DNA of 64,000 nucleotides from an uncultured Lachnospiraceae bacterium (GTDB lineage Bacteria > Bacillota > Clostridia > Lachnospirales > Lachnospiraceae), in the NCBI GenBank assembly GCA_910585965.1, contig CAJUHH010000004.1, positions 124,001 to 188,000 on the forward strand. The letters are read 5' to 3'. The translations under genes and the position numbers were made by a program. The notes beneath the pieces were generated by a model. It was not told the DNA's origin and did not search any database. It worked only from the letters and a program-made list of their open reading frames with translations. Shown here piece after piece: positions 16,465 through 24,746 of the stretch (position 1 is the stretch's first letter; each line of letters opens with the position of its first letter).

Positions 16465-18303
16465 ATGCCATCACAATTTTTTGGTTTATCAATTGCGTCA
16501 TCAGGTATCAGGGCGGCAAATGCGGCATTGAACACCACTGCCAATAATATTGCCAATACGCATACGGACGGGTACAGCAGACAGCAGGTGACGCAGGAAG
16601 CGGCGAATGCCCTCAGGCTTTTTACGACCTATGGGTGTGCCGGGGCCGGCGTGGATGTCGTGGCGATTGAACGCGTCCGGGATGAATTTTATGATTTGCG
16701 TTTCCGTAATAATAATTCAACCCTTGGCGAATATGATATTAAGAAATATTATTGCATGTCCATCGAGGACTATCTGGATGATGACGGAGAGACAGGGTTT
16801 GCGGCTATATTCAGCGCGTTTATGCGTACTTTGCAGGATGTGAAAAATAATCCCAGCACCAGGGACTACAAGGCGGCTTTCATCGCTTCCACGCAGAAAA
16901 TGGCGGAATATTTTAATACGACGGCTGGGAATCTGCAGGCACTGCAAAAAGATGTGAATGAAGAAATCAAGTTGAGGGTAGAACGCATCAATTCCATTAC
17001 ATCAGAAATTGCTACTATGAATAAGCAGATCAATGTAGTGGAAATGACAGGAACAAGGGCGAACCAGCTGAGGGATAAAAGAGACTTGCTGCTGGATGAA
17101 CTGTCAGAGATTGTAGATGTCAAAACAGAAGAATACCCGGTCACTGACCCTTATGACCCGGAACGGGAAACAGGAGGAACTAGGTTCATCGTAAAAATTG
17201 CCGGTAATCAGCCGATTGTAGACGGCGGCGATTACCATAAGCTGGAGTGTCGTTCCAGGGCGGATAATGAGAAGGTGAACCAGAGCGATGCTGACGGATT
17301 ATATGATATTTACTGGGACAACGGGAATGATTTTAACCTGAACAATGCGTCCATGGGCGGCGCCCTGAAGGGGCTTGTGGCGATGCGCGACGGGAATAAC
17401 AATAAAGCGTTTCAGGGAATTGTGCAGACCGTCAGGAAAGGGCAGTTTGGGACGGAAGTAACCATAAAGGCTTCCAGGGATTTCCTCTCAAACATGAATA
17501 AGTGCAGCCTTTCCGATACGGGCGGAAGCATCGTGATCGGGAATACGTTATATTATTACCAGGACTGGGAATATAATGAGAATGACGGCACTTTCAAGTT
17601 TATTATGGATGACAAAAAGTGCGATAGTGTAGTGTCTGCTGATAAGATTGGAAGGGAAGCGGAAGTTGGCGTGGATATCAATTATCAGGGCATTCCTTAT
17701 TATCTGTCCCAGATGAACGAATTCGTCCGTGCCTTTGCGGCTAAAGTAAACGAAATATTTACCAGCGGCTATGATAAAAACAATAATCCGGGCGCGATGT
17801 TCTTTACGGCGAGAAAGCCTGTGGCTGGAAACAGTATTCTGGATTCCCAGTATGCGATGGAAGACTTCCTGGATGCGGATAAATATTATGAACTGACGGC
17901 TTTCAATATCGAGATCAACGATAAGCTGGTGGCGGATCCCGATCTGCTTGGAACGAAAAGCGTGTCCAATAACGGGGTGGAAGAGAACGGCAAACTGGAG
18001 GAACTGGTAGAAGCATTGCAGGATAAGTCGAAATTCAGCTTCAGGAATGCTACTGCTGAGGAGTTTTTAACGACTTTATTATCTGATGTTTCCCTGAATT
18101 CCAAAGCTGCTATTGAATTTTATGACACCTATTACGGCATTGCCGTGACGATCGAAAACCAGAGAATGTCCATTTCCAGCGTGGATGAGGACGAAGAAGC
18201 GGTGAACATGGTAAAATTCAATAATGCCTTCACATTGTCTTCAAAGATGATTCAGACGCTGACAGAGATTTATGACAGGCTGATACTGGAAACGGGCGTT
18301 TAA
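16465..18303 (+). CDS. flgK: Hook-associated protein FlgK, copy 2
   Basis: A 612-residue paralog of the preceding FlgK. Start 'FGLSIASSGIRAANAALNTT' with 'NNIANTHTDGYSRQQ', end 'MVKFNNAFTLSSKMIQTLTEIYDRLI'. The axial helices are well kept and the middle domain is longer than in copy 1. Ribosome site AAGGTGAAG. Two adjacent flgK genes are a recurring arrangement in flagellated Lachnospiraceae. Confidence 0.92.
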   Translation: MPSQFFGLSIASSGIRAANAALNTTANNIANTHTDGYSRQQVTQEAANALRLFTTYGCAGAGVDVVAIERVRDEFYDLRFRNNNSTLGEYDIKKYYCMSIEDYLDDDGETGFAAIFSAFMRTLQDVKNNPSTRDYKAAFIASTQKMAEYFNTTAGNLQALQKDVNEEIKLRVERINSITSEIATMNKQINVVEMTGTRANQLRDKRDLLLDELSEIVDVKTEEYPVTDPYDPERETGGTRFIVKIAGNQPIVDGGDYHKLECRSRADNEKVNQSDADGLYDIYWDNGNDFNLNNASMGGALKGLVAMRDGNNNKAFQGIVQTVRKGQFGTEVTIKASRDFLSNMNKCSLSDTGGSIVIGNTLYYYQDWEYNENDGTFKFIMDDKKCDSVVSADKIGREAEVGVDINYQGIPYYLSQMNEFVRAFAAKVNEIFTSGYDKNNNPGAMFFTARKPVAGNSILDSQYAMEDFLDADKYYELTAFNIEINDKLVADPDLLGTKSVSNNGVEENGKLEELVEALQDKSKFSFRNATAEEFLTTLLSDVSLNSKAAIEFYDTYYGIAVTIENQRMSISSVDEDEEAVNMVKFNNAFTLSSKMIQTLTEIYDRLILETGV

Positions 18304-18373
18304 TAAATCGTAGGCATGACAGGAAAGGGCAAAAGCATGGCTGGTACCTGCTGTGAAAGGAGAGAATTGTTCT

Positions 18374-20029
18374 ATGAGAATGACGAACAAGATTATGCAG
18401 AATAATTCCCTGTATAATATTAACAATAGTAAAGAACTGACCAATAAGCTGAGCACGCAGATGGCTACAAAGAAAAAACTGACAAGGCCGTCGGATGACC
18501 CGGTAATCGCGATCCGTGCATTGAGGCTGCGCAGCGACGTATCCCAGGTGATACAGTTTTATGAAAGAAATGCAAAAGACGGGGCGAGTTGGCTGAAGGT
18601 GACTGGCGACGCGCTGGAGACCACGTCGGAAATCTTAAAGAGCATGGTGGGTCTCTGTACCCAGGGTGCCGTGAAAGATTTTGATGCGGGCAATATAGCA
18701 ATTATTATCGCGCAGCTGAAGGAACTGAAAGGAGAATTTTATTCCACGGGCAATGTGGACTATGCGGGAAGATATATGTTTACCGGATACCGCACCGATA
18801 CGCCGCTTACCTTTATTGAAAATCTGCCGGAAAACCCGGACGATCCGGCTTATAGGAATTTCCAGATTACCGAGCAATTGGATATATCGGCGATGGATAC
18901 GATTAATTATACGCATATCGGCGATTTGAAAGGGGTATCGAAGGAAAGTTATGACCCTGTTGCTGATGGTGTTGCAGAGGAAGAAGCTGATATCACCAAT
19001 TCCGATATTCATCGCATTCGGCTGTCGTATGATGCGATAAAGGCTGATAATAATAACAAACCAACGATTACTTTGATTACGGAAGCGGATAAACAGGCTG
19101 AGGCGGCGAATGGCACGCCTGCAAATCCTACGACTTTAATTGCGGCAGGTGATATGGAAGTAGTTTCTTCTACTGCGGTGCCGAATCCCTATGATTATGT
19201 GCTTGCGAATCCGACCAAGGCAGTATTGATACCAGAAACGGGGGAATTGTTGATTGGGGCTGATATGTATGATAATAATGTCCCGCCCTTCTCAGGCATA
19301 GATACAAGCACGGAAATCAGGATCACATATGAAAAAGACAGCTGGAAGAAGGGAGACATGCAGCCGCAGCACTATTTTGCATGCAAGGATATCACCAATC
19401 CGGCCAGTGAAATTGAATATAATCATGCAGAGTATGTGGATACTACGGTAAATCCGCCTGTTACAAAAAAATATATTCCTTGTGATAAAGTAACACAGTA
19501 TATAGAATACGATGTGGGCTATAACCAGCGAATCCGTGTCAATACAACGGCAGATGAAGTATTCACGATGGATATGGATCGGAATATTGATGACATGGAG
19601 AATGCGCTGGCGAGATTAGAAGAAATCGAGGCCATTAAAAAAGATCTGGAGAGGATGATGGACGGCAAAGATCCCAATAGTGCTGGTTATGCTGACCTGA
19701 AAGCCACATATGATGCGGCTGAAAAGGCACATACCCATATTCGCGAGAATATGCAGAAAATGATGGAGGGGCTGATTACCAAGACACAGAAAATCTCGGA
19801 CTTCACCAGCCTGGCGATCACGGACAATGGTACAAGGGCAAGCCGCCTTGACCTGATCAGCAACCGCCTGATGACGCAGAAGAGCACATTCGAAACTTTG
19901 CAGTCGTCTAATGAAGACATCGATGTGACGGAGGTAACGGTACAGCTGACCAGCATGGATTATTCCTATCAGTCGGCATTGATGGCGACAGGAAAGATTT
20001 TGCAGAATTCGCTGATGAATTATATCTAA
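18374..20029 (+). CDS. flgL: Hook-associated protein FlgL
   Basis: A 551-residue flagellin-like junction protein. N-terminal block 'MRMTNKIMQNNSLYNINNSKE' and 'KLTRPSDDPVIAIRALRLRSDV'; C-terminal 'SAINRLMTQKS'-like helix ending 'SYQSALMATGKILQNSLMNYI'. It is nearly twice the common FlgL length (about 300) because of a large insertion at residues about 150-390. ATG 18374 follows AAGGAGAG (18356-18363); the GTG at 18353 lies just ahead of that site and is rejected. It links FlgK to the filament. Confidence 0.9.
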   Translation: MRMTNKIMQNNSLYNINNSKELTNKLSTQMATKKKLTRPSDDPVIAIRALRLRSDVSQVIQFYERNAKDGASWLKVTGDALETTSEILKSMVGLCTQGAVKDFDAGNIAIIIAQLKELKGEFYSTGNVDYAGRYMFTGYRTDTPLTFIENLPENPDDPAYRNFQITEQLDISAMDTINYTHIGDLKGVSKESYDPVADGVAEEEADITNSDIHRIRLSYDAIKADNNNKPTITLITEADKQAEAANGTPANPTTLIAAGDMEVVSSTAVPNPYDYVLANPTKAVLIPETGELLIGADMYDNNVPPFSGIDTSTEIRITYEKDSWKKGDMQPQHYFACKDITNPASEIEYNHAEYVDTTVNPPVTKKYIPCDKVTQYIEYDVGYNQRIRVNTTADEVFTMDMDRNIDDMENALARLEEIEAIKKDLERMMDGKDPNSAGYADLKATYDAAEKAHTHIRENMQKMMEGLITKTQKISDFTSLAITDNGTRASRLDLISNRLMTQKSTFETLQSSNEDIDVTEVTVQLTSMDYSYQSALMATGKILQNSLMNYI

Positions 20030-20076
20030 AGCGAAAGGCAGTCAATGATAAAGCAGTGAAAGAATGAGGAGAAGAT

Positions 20077-20532
20077 ATGACTTTACAAACAAAAGTATTC
20101 GGAGAGGTTACGATTGAAGAAGAAAAAATAATTACTTTTCCGGGCGGGATCATCGGGTTTCCTGATCTGACCCAGTTTACATTGCTTCAGGATGAAGAGG
20201 ATGGAATCGAAACGATTCACTGGCTGCAGTCACTGCAGGAACCGGGGTTTGCCATGCCTGTGATGGATCCTCTTCTTGTGAAGGAGGATTATAACCCGGA
20301 AGTAGAAGATGAGCTGCTGAAAGTCCTTGGAGAATGGGAACCGGATGAACTTCTGGTACTCGTTACGGTTTCTGTTCCGCAGGAATTGGAAAAAATGACG
20401 GTAAACTTGAAGGGGCCTATCATAATCAATGGCGCAAACAGAAAAGCATGCCAGGTAATCGTAGAGGGGGATACGTATAAAGTGAAATTCCCTATTTATG
20501 ATATTCTGCAGGCAAGGAAAGCGGGTGAATAG
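20077..20532 (+). CDS. fliW: Flagellar assembly factor FliW
   Basis: A 151-residue protein with the FliW blocks 'ITFPGGIIGFPDLTQFTLL' and 'GPIIINGANRKACQVI'. FliW binds flagellin or CsrA in a partner switch: as flagellin is exported, freed FliW sequesters CsrA and flagellin translation resumes. GAGGAGAAG precedes the start. Its stop is directly followed by the ATG of csrA (TAGATG), so the two should be translated together at matched levels. Confidence 0.96.
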   Translation: MTLQTKVFGEVTIEEEKIITFPGGIIGFPDLTQFTLLQDEEDGIETIHWLQSLQEPGFAMPVMDPLLVKEDYNPEVEDELLKVLGEWEPDELLVLVTVSVPQELEKMTVNLKGPIIINGANRKACQVIVEGDTYKVKFPIYDILQARKAGE

Positions 20533-20751
20533 ATGTTAGCTTTATCTAGAAAAAAGAACGAAGCCCTTATTATTAATAATAATGTAGAAATTACAATTCT
20601 GGAGATCAAGGGCGAACAGGTGAAGATAGGCATCTCGGCTCCGAAAGAGGTTCCTATATATCGGAAAGAGGTTTATATGCAGATACAGAATGCGAATGAA
20701 GAATCGGTGCATATGGACGGAATGGAAGCTTTGAAGAAGATGTTGGAATAA
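20533..20751 (+). CDS. csrA: Carbon storage / translational regulator CsrA
   Basis: A 72-residue CsrA: 'MLALSRKKNEALIINNNVEITIL' and 'VKIGISAPKEVPIYRKEVY', with the RNA-contacting R6 and the conserved I/V-A-P-K-x-V-x-I-x-R strand. The homodimer binds GGA in hairpin loops of mRNA and blocks ribosome entry; flagellin mRNA is the standard target in Firmicutes. The GGA-rich leader of fliC in this window is the likely site. No spacer separates it from fliW. Confidence 0.96.
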   Translation: MLALSRKKNEALIINNNVEITILEIKGEQVKIGISAPKEVPIYRKEVYMQIQNANEESVHMDGMEALKKMLE

Positions 20752-20758
20752 CATAATG

Positions 20759-20799
20759 AAAAAACATAACCGGCAAAAATAATTGTCGGTTATGTTTTT
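20759..20799 (+). terminator. Terminator after csrA
   Basis: Stem AAAACATAACCG (20761-20772) with its complement at 20787-20798, followed by T. A-tract before and T-tract after, so it can also act leftward on the small gene at 20835-21002. Confidence 0.88.
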
Positions 20800-20800
20800 A

Positions 20801-20845
20801 GAAGCTATTCTTTAAGAAATTATTCTTTAAGAAGTTATTCTTTAA
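20801..20845. repeat. Three 15-bp tandem repeats
   Basis: Three head-to-tail copies of GAAGYTATTCTTTAA at 20801, 20816 and 20831. The third copy contains the stop codon of the leftward 55-residue gene, and the other two repeat the same end codons beyond it. Confidence 0.85.
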
Positions 20846-21002
20846 TCAGAGGCGGCTGTTGGTAAAGTTTTCGTTCAATCTGCCGACGTTCGATAGCTAT
20901 TTGTTTCAATGCTTTTTCATCGTCAGTAACCGCTTCGATTCTTTCTAAAATGCTTAATTGATCAAATAAATAGCAATTAATTTCTTTTTCATTCGTTGGC
21001 AT
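20835..21002 (-). CDS. 55-residue protein of unknown function
   Basis: A small leftward gene between csrA and flaG. The protein begins MPTNEKEINCYLFD and has two likely helices with a dense charged pattern ('LERIEAVTDDEKALKQ', 'IERRQIERKLYQ'), ending QPPLIKE; it may form a coiled-coil hairpin. GAGGTG lies 7 bases before the ATG, and a TTTACA-17-TATAAT promoter lies 45 bases upstream. Size and helical pattern recall small Spo0E-like phosphatases, but the Spo0E signature SQELD is absent, so that is not claimed. It opposes the flagellar genes and could be regulated against them. Confidence 0.6.
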   Translation of the reverse strand: MPTNEKEINCYLFDQLSILERIEAVTDDEKALKQIAIERRQIERKLYQQPPLIKE

Positions 21003-21046
21003 ATGATGCACCTCGCTTTCTGAAAAGATTTTCAGTTGTTGATTTT

Positions 21047-21075
21047 ATTATAGCAGGAAGGAAAAGAAGTGTAAA
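21047..21075 (-). promoter_or_regulatory. Sigma-A promoter for the 55-residue gene
   Basis: Read leftward: TTTACA (21070-21075), 17 bases, TATAAT (21047-21052). Close to consensus. Confidence 0.75.
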
Positions 21076-21111
21076 GATGGAAGTAATACGGCGAAATTGC
21101 CAGGGAAGGGG

Positions 21112-21139
21112 TAAATTATTAGAAAATTTATCCGATATA
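21112..21139 (+). promoter_or_regulatory. Sigma-28 promoter for flaG operon
   Basis: TAAA (21112-21115), 16 bases, CCGATATA (21132-21139). Same spacing as the flgM and fliC promoters. Confidence 0.85.
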
Positions 21140-21220
21140 ATAGATAGACGTAAATGATAAGTATGATTATGTTGCTTATCAGATAATAACATATTAAATA
21201 TCACACGGAGGTGATCAACG

Positions 21221-21646
21221 ATGGCTATAGAACCATTAGGAAGCGTAATGACAATTCAGTCACAGACGGTTCAGAGACCGGTCAGAACAAGTGAAGCAGC
21301 GGAAAACACGGAAGTTTCCACACCTGCACAGATGGCAAATGTAGACCCAGTTACAGTATCCGTAGCAAAAGCAGACGGCAAGGACGGGCAGGGTGCAGGC
21401 AACCAGAATTCAGAACAACAGCAGAATTCGAATGAAAAGATCAAAAAGGCTGTTGAACAACTGAATAAGAATATGCCCCATTCGGAGGCTGTTTTTGGTA
21501 TCCACGATGAAACTAACAGGGTGACAATTAAGATTGTGGATAAGGATACCAAGGAAGTGATTAAGGAATTTCCGCCGGAAGAAACTTTGGATATGATCGC
21601 AAAGGTATGGGAACTGGCTGGAATTATGATTGATGAGAGAATGTAA
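21221..21646 (+). CDS. flaG: FlaG-family flagellar protein
   Basis: A 141-residue protein. The N-terminal 70 residues are polar (Gln, Asn, Ser, Thr) and probably disordered. The C-terminal FlaG domain has 'LNKNMPHSEAVFGIHDETNRVTI', 'VIKEFPPEETLDMIAKVWELAG'. FlaG proteins affect filament length and are usually next to fliD, as here. CGGAGGTG precedes the start. First gene under its own sigma-28 promoter, with fliD, fliS and the FliT-like gene behind. Confidence 0.9.
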   Translation: MAIEPLGSVMTIQSQTVQRPVRTSEAAENTEVSTPAQMANVDPVTVSVAKADGKDGQGAGNQNSEQQQNSNEKIKKAVEQLNKNMPHSEAVFGIHDETNRVTIKIVDKDTKEVIKEFPPEETLDMIAKVWELAGIMIDERM

Positions 21647-21675
21647 CAGAAAAACGGGAATAGGAGGAGAGACAT

Positions 21676-23715
21676 ATGCCGATTAGAATTACGGGTATGA
21701 ATTCGGGGCTGGATACGGAGTCCATTATTTCGGAGCTTGTAAAGGCAGAAAAGACGAAAGTGGACAGCATAAAAAAGAAACAGACAGCGCACCAGTGGAA
21801 ACAGGATGCCTGGAAAGAATTGAATGCGAAGATCTATAAGCTTTTCCAGAACACGCTTGGCAATATGAGGCTGGCTACGGATTTCAGCAAAAAAGTGACG
21901 GATATTTCCAACCCGTCAATTGCAAAGATTATCAGCAGCGATGAAGCGATGAACGCTACCCAGACATTGCAGGTGAACGAACTGGCTACCTCTGGCTATA
22001 TGACAGGAGCGAAAATAGAGAAAGACGCGGATGGAAATAGTATTGATGTAACCAAACAGACTCTTCTGAAGGATTTGGGAATTGCAGCCGGGAGTACAAT
22101 TACGGTTGAGACGGGCGGAAAGAAAACGGATATCAGGATTTCAGAAGATACTACGCTTGGCGGTTTCATAGCATCGTTAAAGGATGCCGGTGTAGAGGCT
22201 AATTTTGATGAGAAATATAAGAGGCTTCATATCGGATCGACCAAAAGTGGAAAAGCTAATGATTTTACTCTTACTGCGTCTAATGCAGAAGGAACGAATG
22301 CGCTGGATAAACTGGGTATACTCTATTACGGAACAAAGGAAAAAGAGGCATACCAGAAATATGCGGACTTGGGTAAACCGGAGAACGCAGCAGCAAAAAA
22401 GGCAGCGATTGATGGGGATGTCGCGAAGAGGCTGGAATCTTATATAAGCAAAAGGGAAAGCTTACTGAAGAGGCAGACGGAACAGACAGAAGCGCGGGAC
22501 GCGAGCAAAGAGGCATTCACCAAAGAATATGGTGAAAATGTGGAGGATGTAGACAAGGATGCTTTGAAACAATCCATCGATAATCTGAAACAAGCGATTG
22601 AGAATGCTGGTGACAGTGCAAGCGAATCGGATAAGGAGGAGCTGGCAAAATTACAAGGCAAGCTGAGTGCTGTTGAGAGCTATGAAAATAAGGTAAAAGA
22701 TCTGGACGCCACAAAGCAGTCCCTCAGTGACACGGAATCTTATCTGGATCCAGCGGATCCCACCAAGGCAAGCGCTAAGCTGACAGCAGAAGTCGAGACG
22801 GCATGGAACAAGAAAATTGCCGAGGCAGAAGCTGTTGTGGCTGCTGGTTCTCCGGCAGGAAGTACAGGAATACAAAGGCAGGAAGGGAAAGATGCGAAAA
22901 TCACGCTGAACGGCGTGGAGTACGAAGGGGAAAGCAATACCTTTGAAATAAACGGACTGACGATCACTGCACTGCAAAAAAGCGATGAAGTGGCGACTTT
23001 GACAACCAGAAGGGATACGGAAGGCGTTTATAATATCATCAAAAACTTCCTGAAAGAGTACAATGCGATTATCAATGAAATGGATAAGCTGTACAATGCC
23101 GAATCTACGAAAGGATATGAGCCGCTTACCGATGATGAAAAAGATGAACTGACCGATACAGAGATCGAAAAGTGGGAGACAAAGATCAAAGACTCCATTT
23201 TGCGGAGAGATTCTACGCTTTCTTCCCTTTCCTCCGCAATGAAGAATATTATGTTGCAAGGTGCGACGGTGAATGGGAAGCAGATGTATCTGTCCAGTTT
23301 CGGGATTGAAACACTGGGATATTTCAGTTCTGCAGAAAATGAAAAGAACGCATACCATATTAACGGTGATGAAGATGACGTGGCGGTAAGTTCAAAGGCA
23401 AATGACCTGAAAGCCGCTATTGCAGCAGATCCTGATACAGTAATCTCTTTCTTCTCACAGTTGGCACAGAATTTGTATACGGAACTGGATAAGCAATCCC
23501 GCAGCATAGACGGCGTCAGGAGTTTTGGGTCTTTCTACGATGATAAGCGTATGGAGACCGAATATAAAAATTATACGACGAAAATTAAAAAGCAGGAAGA
23601 TAAATTGACGGCTTTGCAGGATAAATGGTATAATAAGTTCTCAGCAATGGAGACGGCTTTAGCAAAATTACAGTCGAACCAAAGCGCGGTATCAAGCTTA
23701 TTAGGAGGAATGTAA
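21676..23715 (+). CDS. fliD: Flagellar filament cap protein FliD
   Basis: A 679-residue filament cap, which sits at the tip and folds flagellin into place. FliD_N block: 'ITGMNSGLDTESIISELVKAE' with 'KQTAHQWKQDAWKELNAKI'. FliD_C ends in coiled coil 'KKQEDKLTALQDKWYNKFSAMETALAKLQSNQSAVSSLLGG'. It is longer than common FliD because of a helical charged insertion at about residues 230-390. AGGAGGAG precedes ATG. FliS follows after 4 bases. Confidence 0.94.
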   Translation: MPIRITGMNSGLDTESIISELVKAEKTKVDSIKKKQTAHQWKQDAWKELNAKIYKLFQNTLGNMRLATDFSKKVTDISNPSIAKIISSDEAMNATQTLQVNELATSGYMTGAKIEKDADGNSIDVTKQTLLKDLGIAAGSTITVETGGKKTDIRISEDTTLGGFIASLKDAGVEANFDEKYKRLHIGSTKSGKANDFTLTASNAEGTNALDKLGILYYGTKEKEAYQKYADLGKPENAAAKKAAIDGDVAKRLESYISKRESLLKRQTEQTEARDASKEAFTKEYGENVEDVDKDALKQSIDNLKQAIENAGDSASESDKEELAKLQGKLSAVESYENKVKDLDATKQSLSDTESYLDPADPTKASAKLTAEVETAWNKKIAEAEAVVAAGSPAGSTGIQRQEGKDAKITLNGVEYEGESNTFEINGLTITALQKSDEVATLTTRRDTEGVYNIIKNFLKEYNAIINEMDKLYNAESTKGYEPLTDDEKDELTDTEIEKWETKIKDSILRRDSTLSSLSSAMKNIMLQGATVNGKQMYLSSFGIETLGYFSSAENEKNAYHINGDEDDVAVSSKANDLKAAIAADPDTVISFFSQLAQNLYTELDKQSRSIDGVRSFGSFYDDKRMETEYKNYTTKIKKQEDKLTALQDKWYNKFSAMETALAKLQSNQSAVSSLLGGM

Positions 23716-23719
23716 AATT

Positions 23720-24106
23720 ATGGCTCTACCAAACAGGTATGAACAATACAGCAATAACAAAATTATGACGGCTTCGCCAGCAGAACTCACGCTGATGCTT
23801 TATGAAGGCGCGATCAAGTTCTGCAATATTGCGATTATAGGCATAGAACAAAAAGATGTGGAGAAAGCCCATAAGAATATTGTGAAGACGGAAAAGATTG
23901 TGGAATATTTGAGGGATACTCTGGATATGAAATATCCGGTAGCTCAGGACTTTGAAAATATTTATGTATATCTCAATCGACGTTTGGTAGCTGCTAATAT
24001 GAAAAAAGATAAAGATGCTTTAGAAGAAGTCTGTGAACATCTCCGCTCTGTCAGGGATACGTGGAAAGAAGTTATGCGTTTGAACAGAGAGAAAGGTAAG
24101 GAGTAA
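23720..24106 (+). CDS. fliS: Flagellin export chaperone FliS
   Basis: A 128-residue four-helix protein with 'NKIMTASPAELTLMLYEGAIKFCN' and 'IVEYLRDTLDMKYPVAQDFENIYVYLNRRL', the flagellin-C-terminus-binding groove of FliS. It keeps flagellin unfolded before secretion, the stage at which cytosolic glycosylation could occur. AGGAGG precedes ATG. Its stop overlaps the next start (TAATG), so translation is coupled. Confidence 0.95.
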   Translation: MALPNRYEQYSNNKIMTASPAELTLMLYEGAIKFCNIAIIGIEQKDVEKAHKNIVKTEKIVEYLRDTLDMKYPVAQDFENIYVYLNRRLVAANMKKDKDALEEVCEHLRSVRDTWKEVMRLNREKGKE

Positions 24107-24579
24107 TGGAGAATTATCTTCAGGTCTTAGAGGAAAGCCTTGACAAGAAATTGGGTGTGCTGGACAGGATAGAAATGCTTTGCGGCAGACAGGAACAGAT
24201 TTTGAGTGAAGAAGCCGTTTCGGAAGAAGCATTTGACAGCAGTATCGAAGAAAAAGGAATGCTGATTGACGAGCTGACGAAGCTGGACGAAGGATTTGAA
24301 ACCCTTTACGGACATATCAAGGAACAGCTTGCGGAAGGAAAAGAAAAGTATAAGCCGCAGATCGCCGCCTTGCAGAAAAAGATTGCAGAAGTGACAGAAA
24401 AGAGCGTGGCTATCCGTGCGCAGGAAGCAAGGAATCAGAAATTGGCGGAGAAGTATTTTGTAAAAGCCAGAGAAGATTTGAAAAAGGGAAGAAAAAGCTC
24501 CAAAGCCGCATTAGACTATTACCGCAATATGAATAAGTCGCAGATGGTTTCTCCTCAGTTTATGGACAAAAAAAAATAA
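24106..24579 (+). CDS. FliT-like flagellar chaperone
   Basis: A 157-residue, almost wholly helical protein placed where FliT usually lies (fliD-fliS-fliT). 'EESLDKKLGVLDRIEMLCGRQEQIL' and 'EKGMLIDELTKLDEGFETLY' fit the FlgN/FliT fold; the C-terminal half is a long Lys/Glu-rich helix. FliT-type proteins bind the cap protein FliD. AAGGAG lies ahead of the overlapping start. Sequence support alone is weak, so the call rests largely on position. Confidence 0.72.
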   Translation: MENYLQVLEESLDKKLGVLDRIEMLCGRQEQILSEEAVSEEAFDSSIEEKGMLIDELTKLDEGFETLYGHIKEQLAEGKEKYKPQIAALQKKIAEVTEKSVAIRAQEARNQKLAEKYFVKAREDLKKGRKSSKAALDYYRNMNKSQMVSPQFMDKKK

Positions 24580-24599
24580 AATTTTTTTTGGATTTGGTA

Positions 24600-24627
24600 T
24601 AAAGTATTCGGAAATCGTTCCGATATA
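24600..24627 (+). promoter_or_regulatory. Sigma-28 promoter for flagellin
   Basis: TAAA (24600-24603), 16 bases, CCGATATA (24620-24627), about 115 bases upstream of fliC. Confidence 0.9.
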
Positions 24628-24659
24628 ATATACAAGTAAAGCAAATTACTTAGCAAACA

Positions 24660-24742
24660 AATGGCCGGTGAGGAAGCCTAGGGCCGAGCCGGACATAAAA
24701 ACAAGAACGGCAGGGAAGCCGTTTAATATTCAAGGAGGAATA
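24660..24742 (+). promoter_or_regulatory. fliC mRNA leader with candidate CsrA sites
   Basis: The leader holds GGA motifs in folded contexts: hairpin ACGGC-AGGGAA-GCCGT (24707-24722) exposes GGA in its loop; AGGAAGCC (24671-24678) follows a GGC arm; and the Shine-Dalgarno AGGAGG (24733-24738) is itself a GGA site. CsrA on the loop site and the ribosome site would block translation, as known for the hag leader of Bacillus. Confidence 0.6.
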
Positions 24743-24746
24743 TAAT

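Noticed and set aside
20989..21204. 71-codon leftward frame upstream of flaG
   Set aside because: It covers two promoters and the flaG leader, lacks a ribosome site, and overlaps the better supported 55-residue gene in another frame.
24660..24742. Cyclic-di-GMP or other riboswitch in the fliC leader
   Set aside because: The conserved GEMM core and tetraloop-receptor sequences are not present; GGA hairpins fit CsrA control instead.
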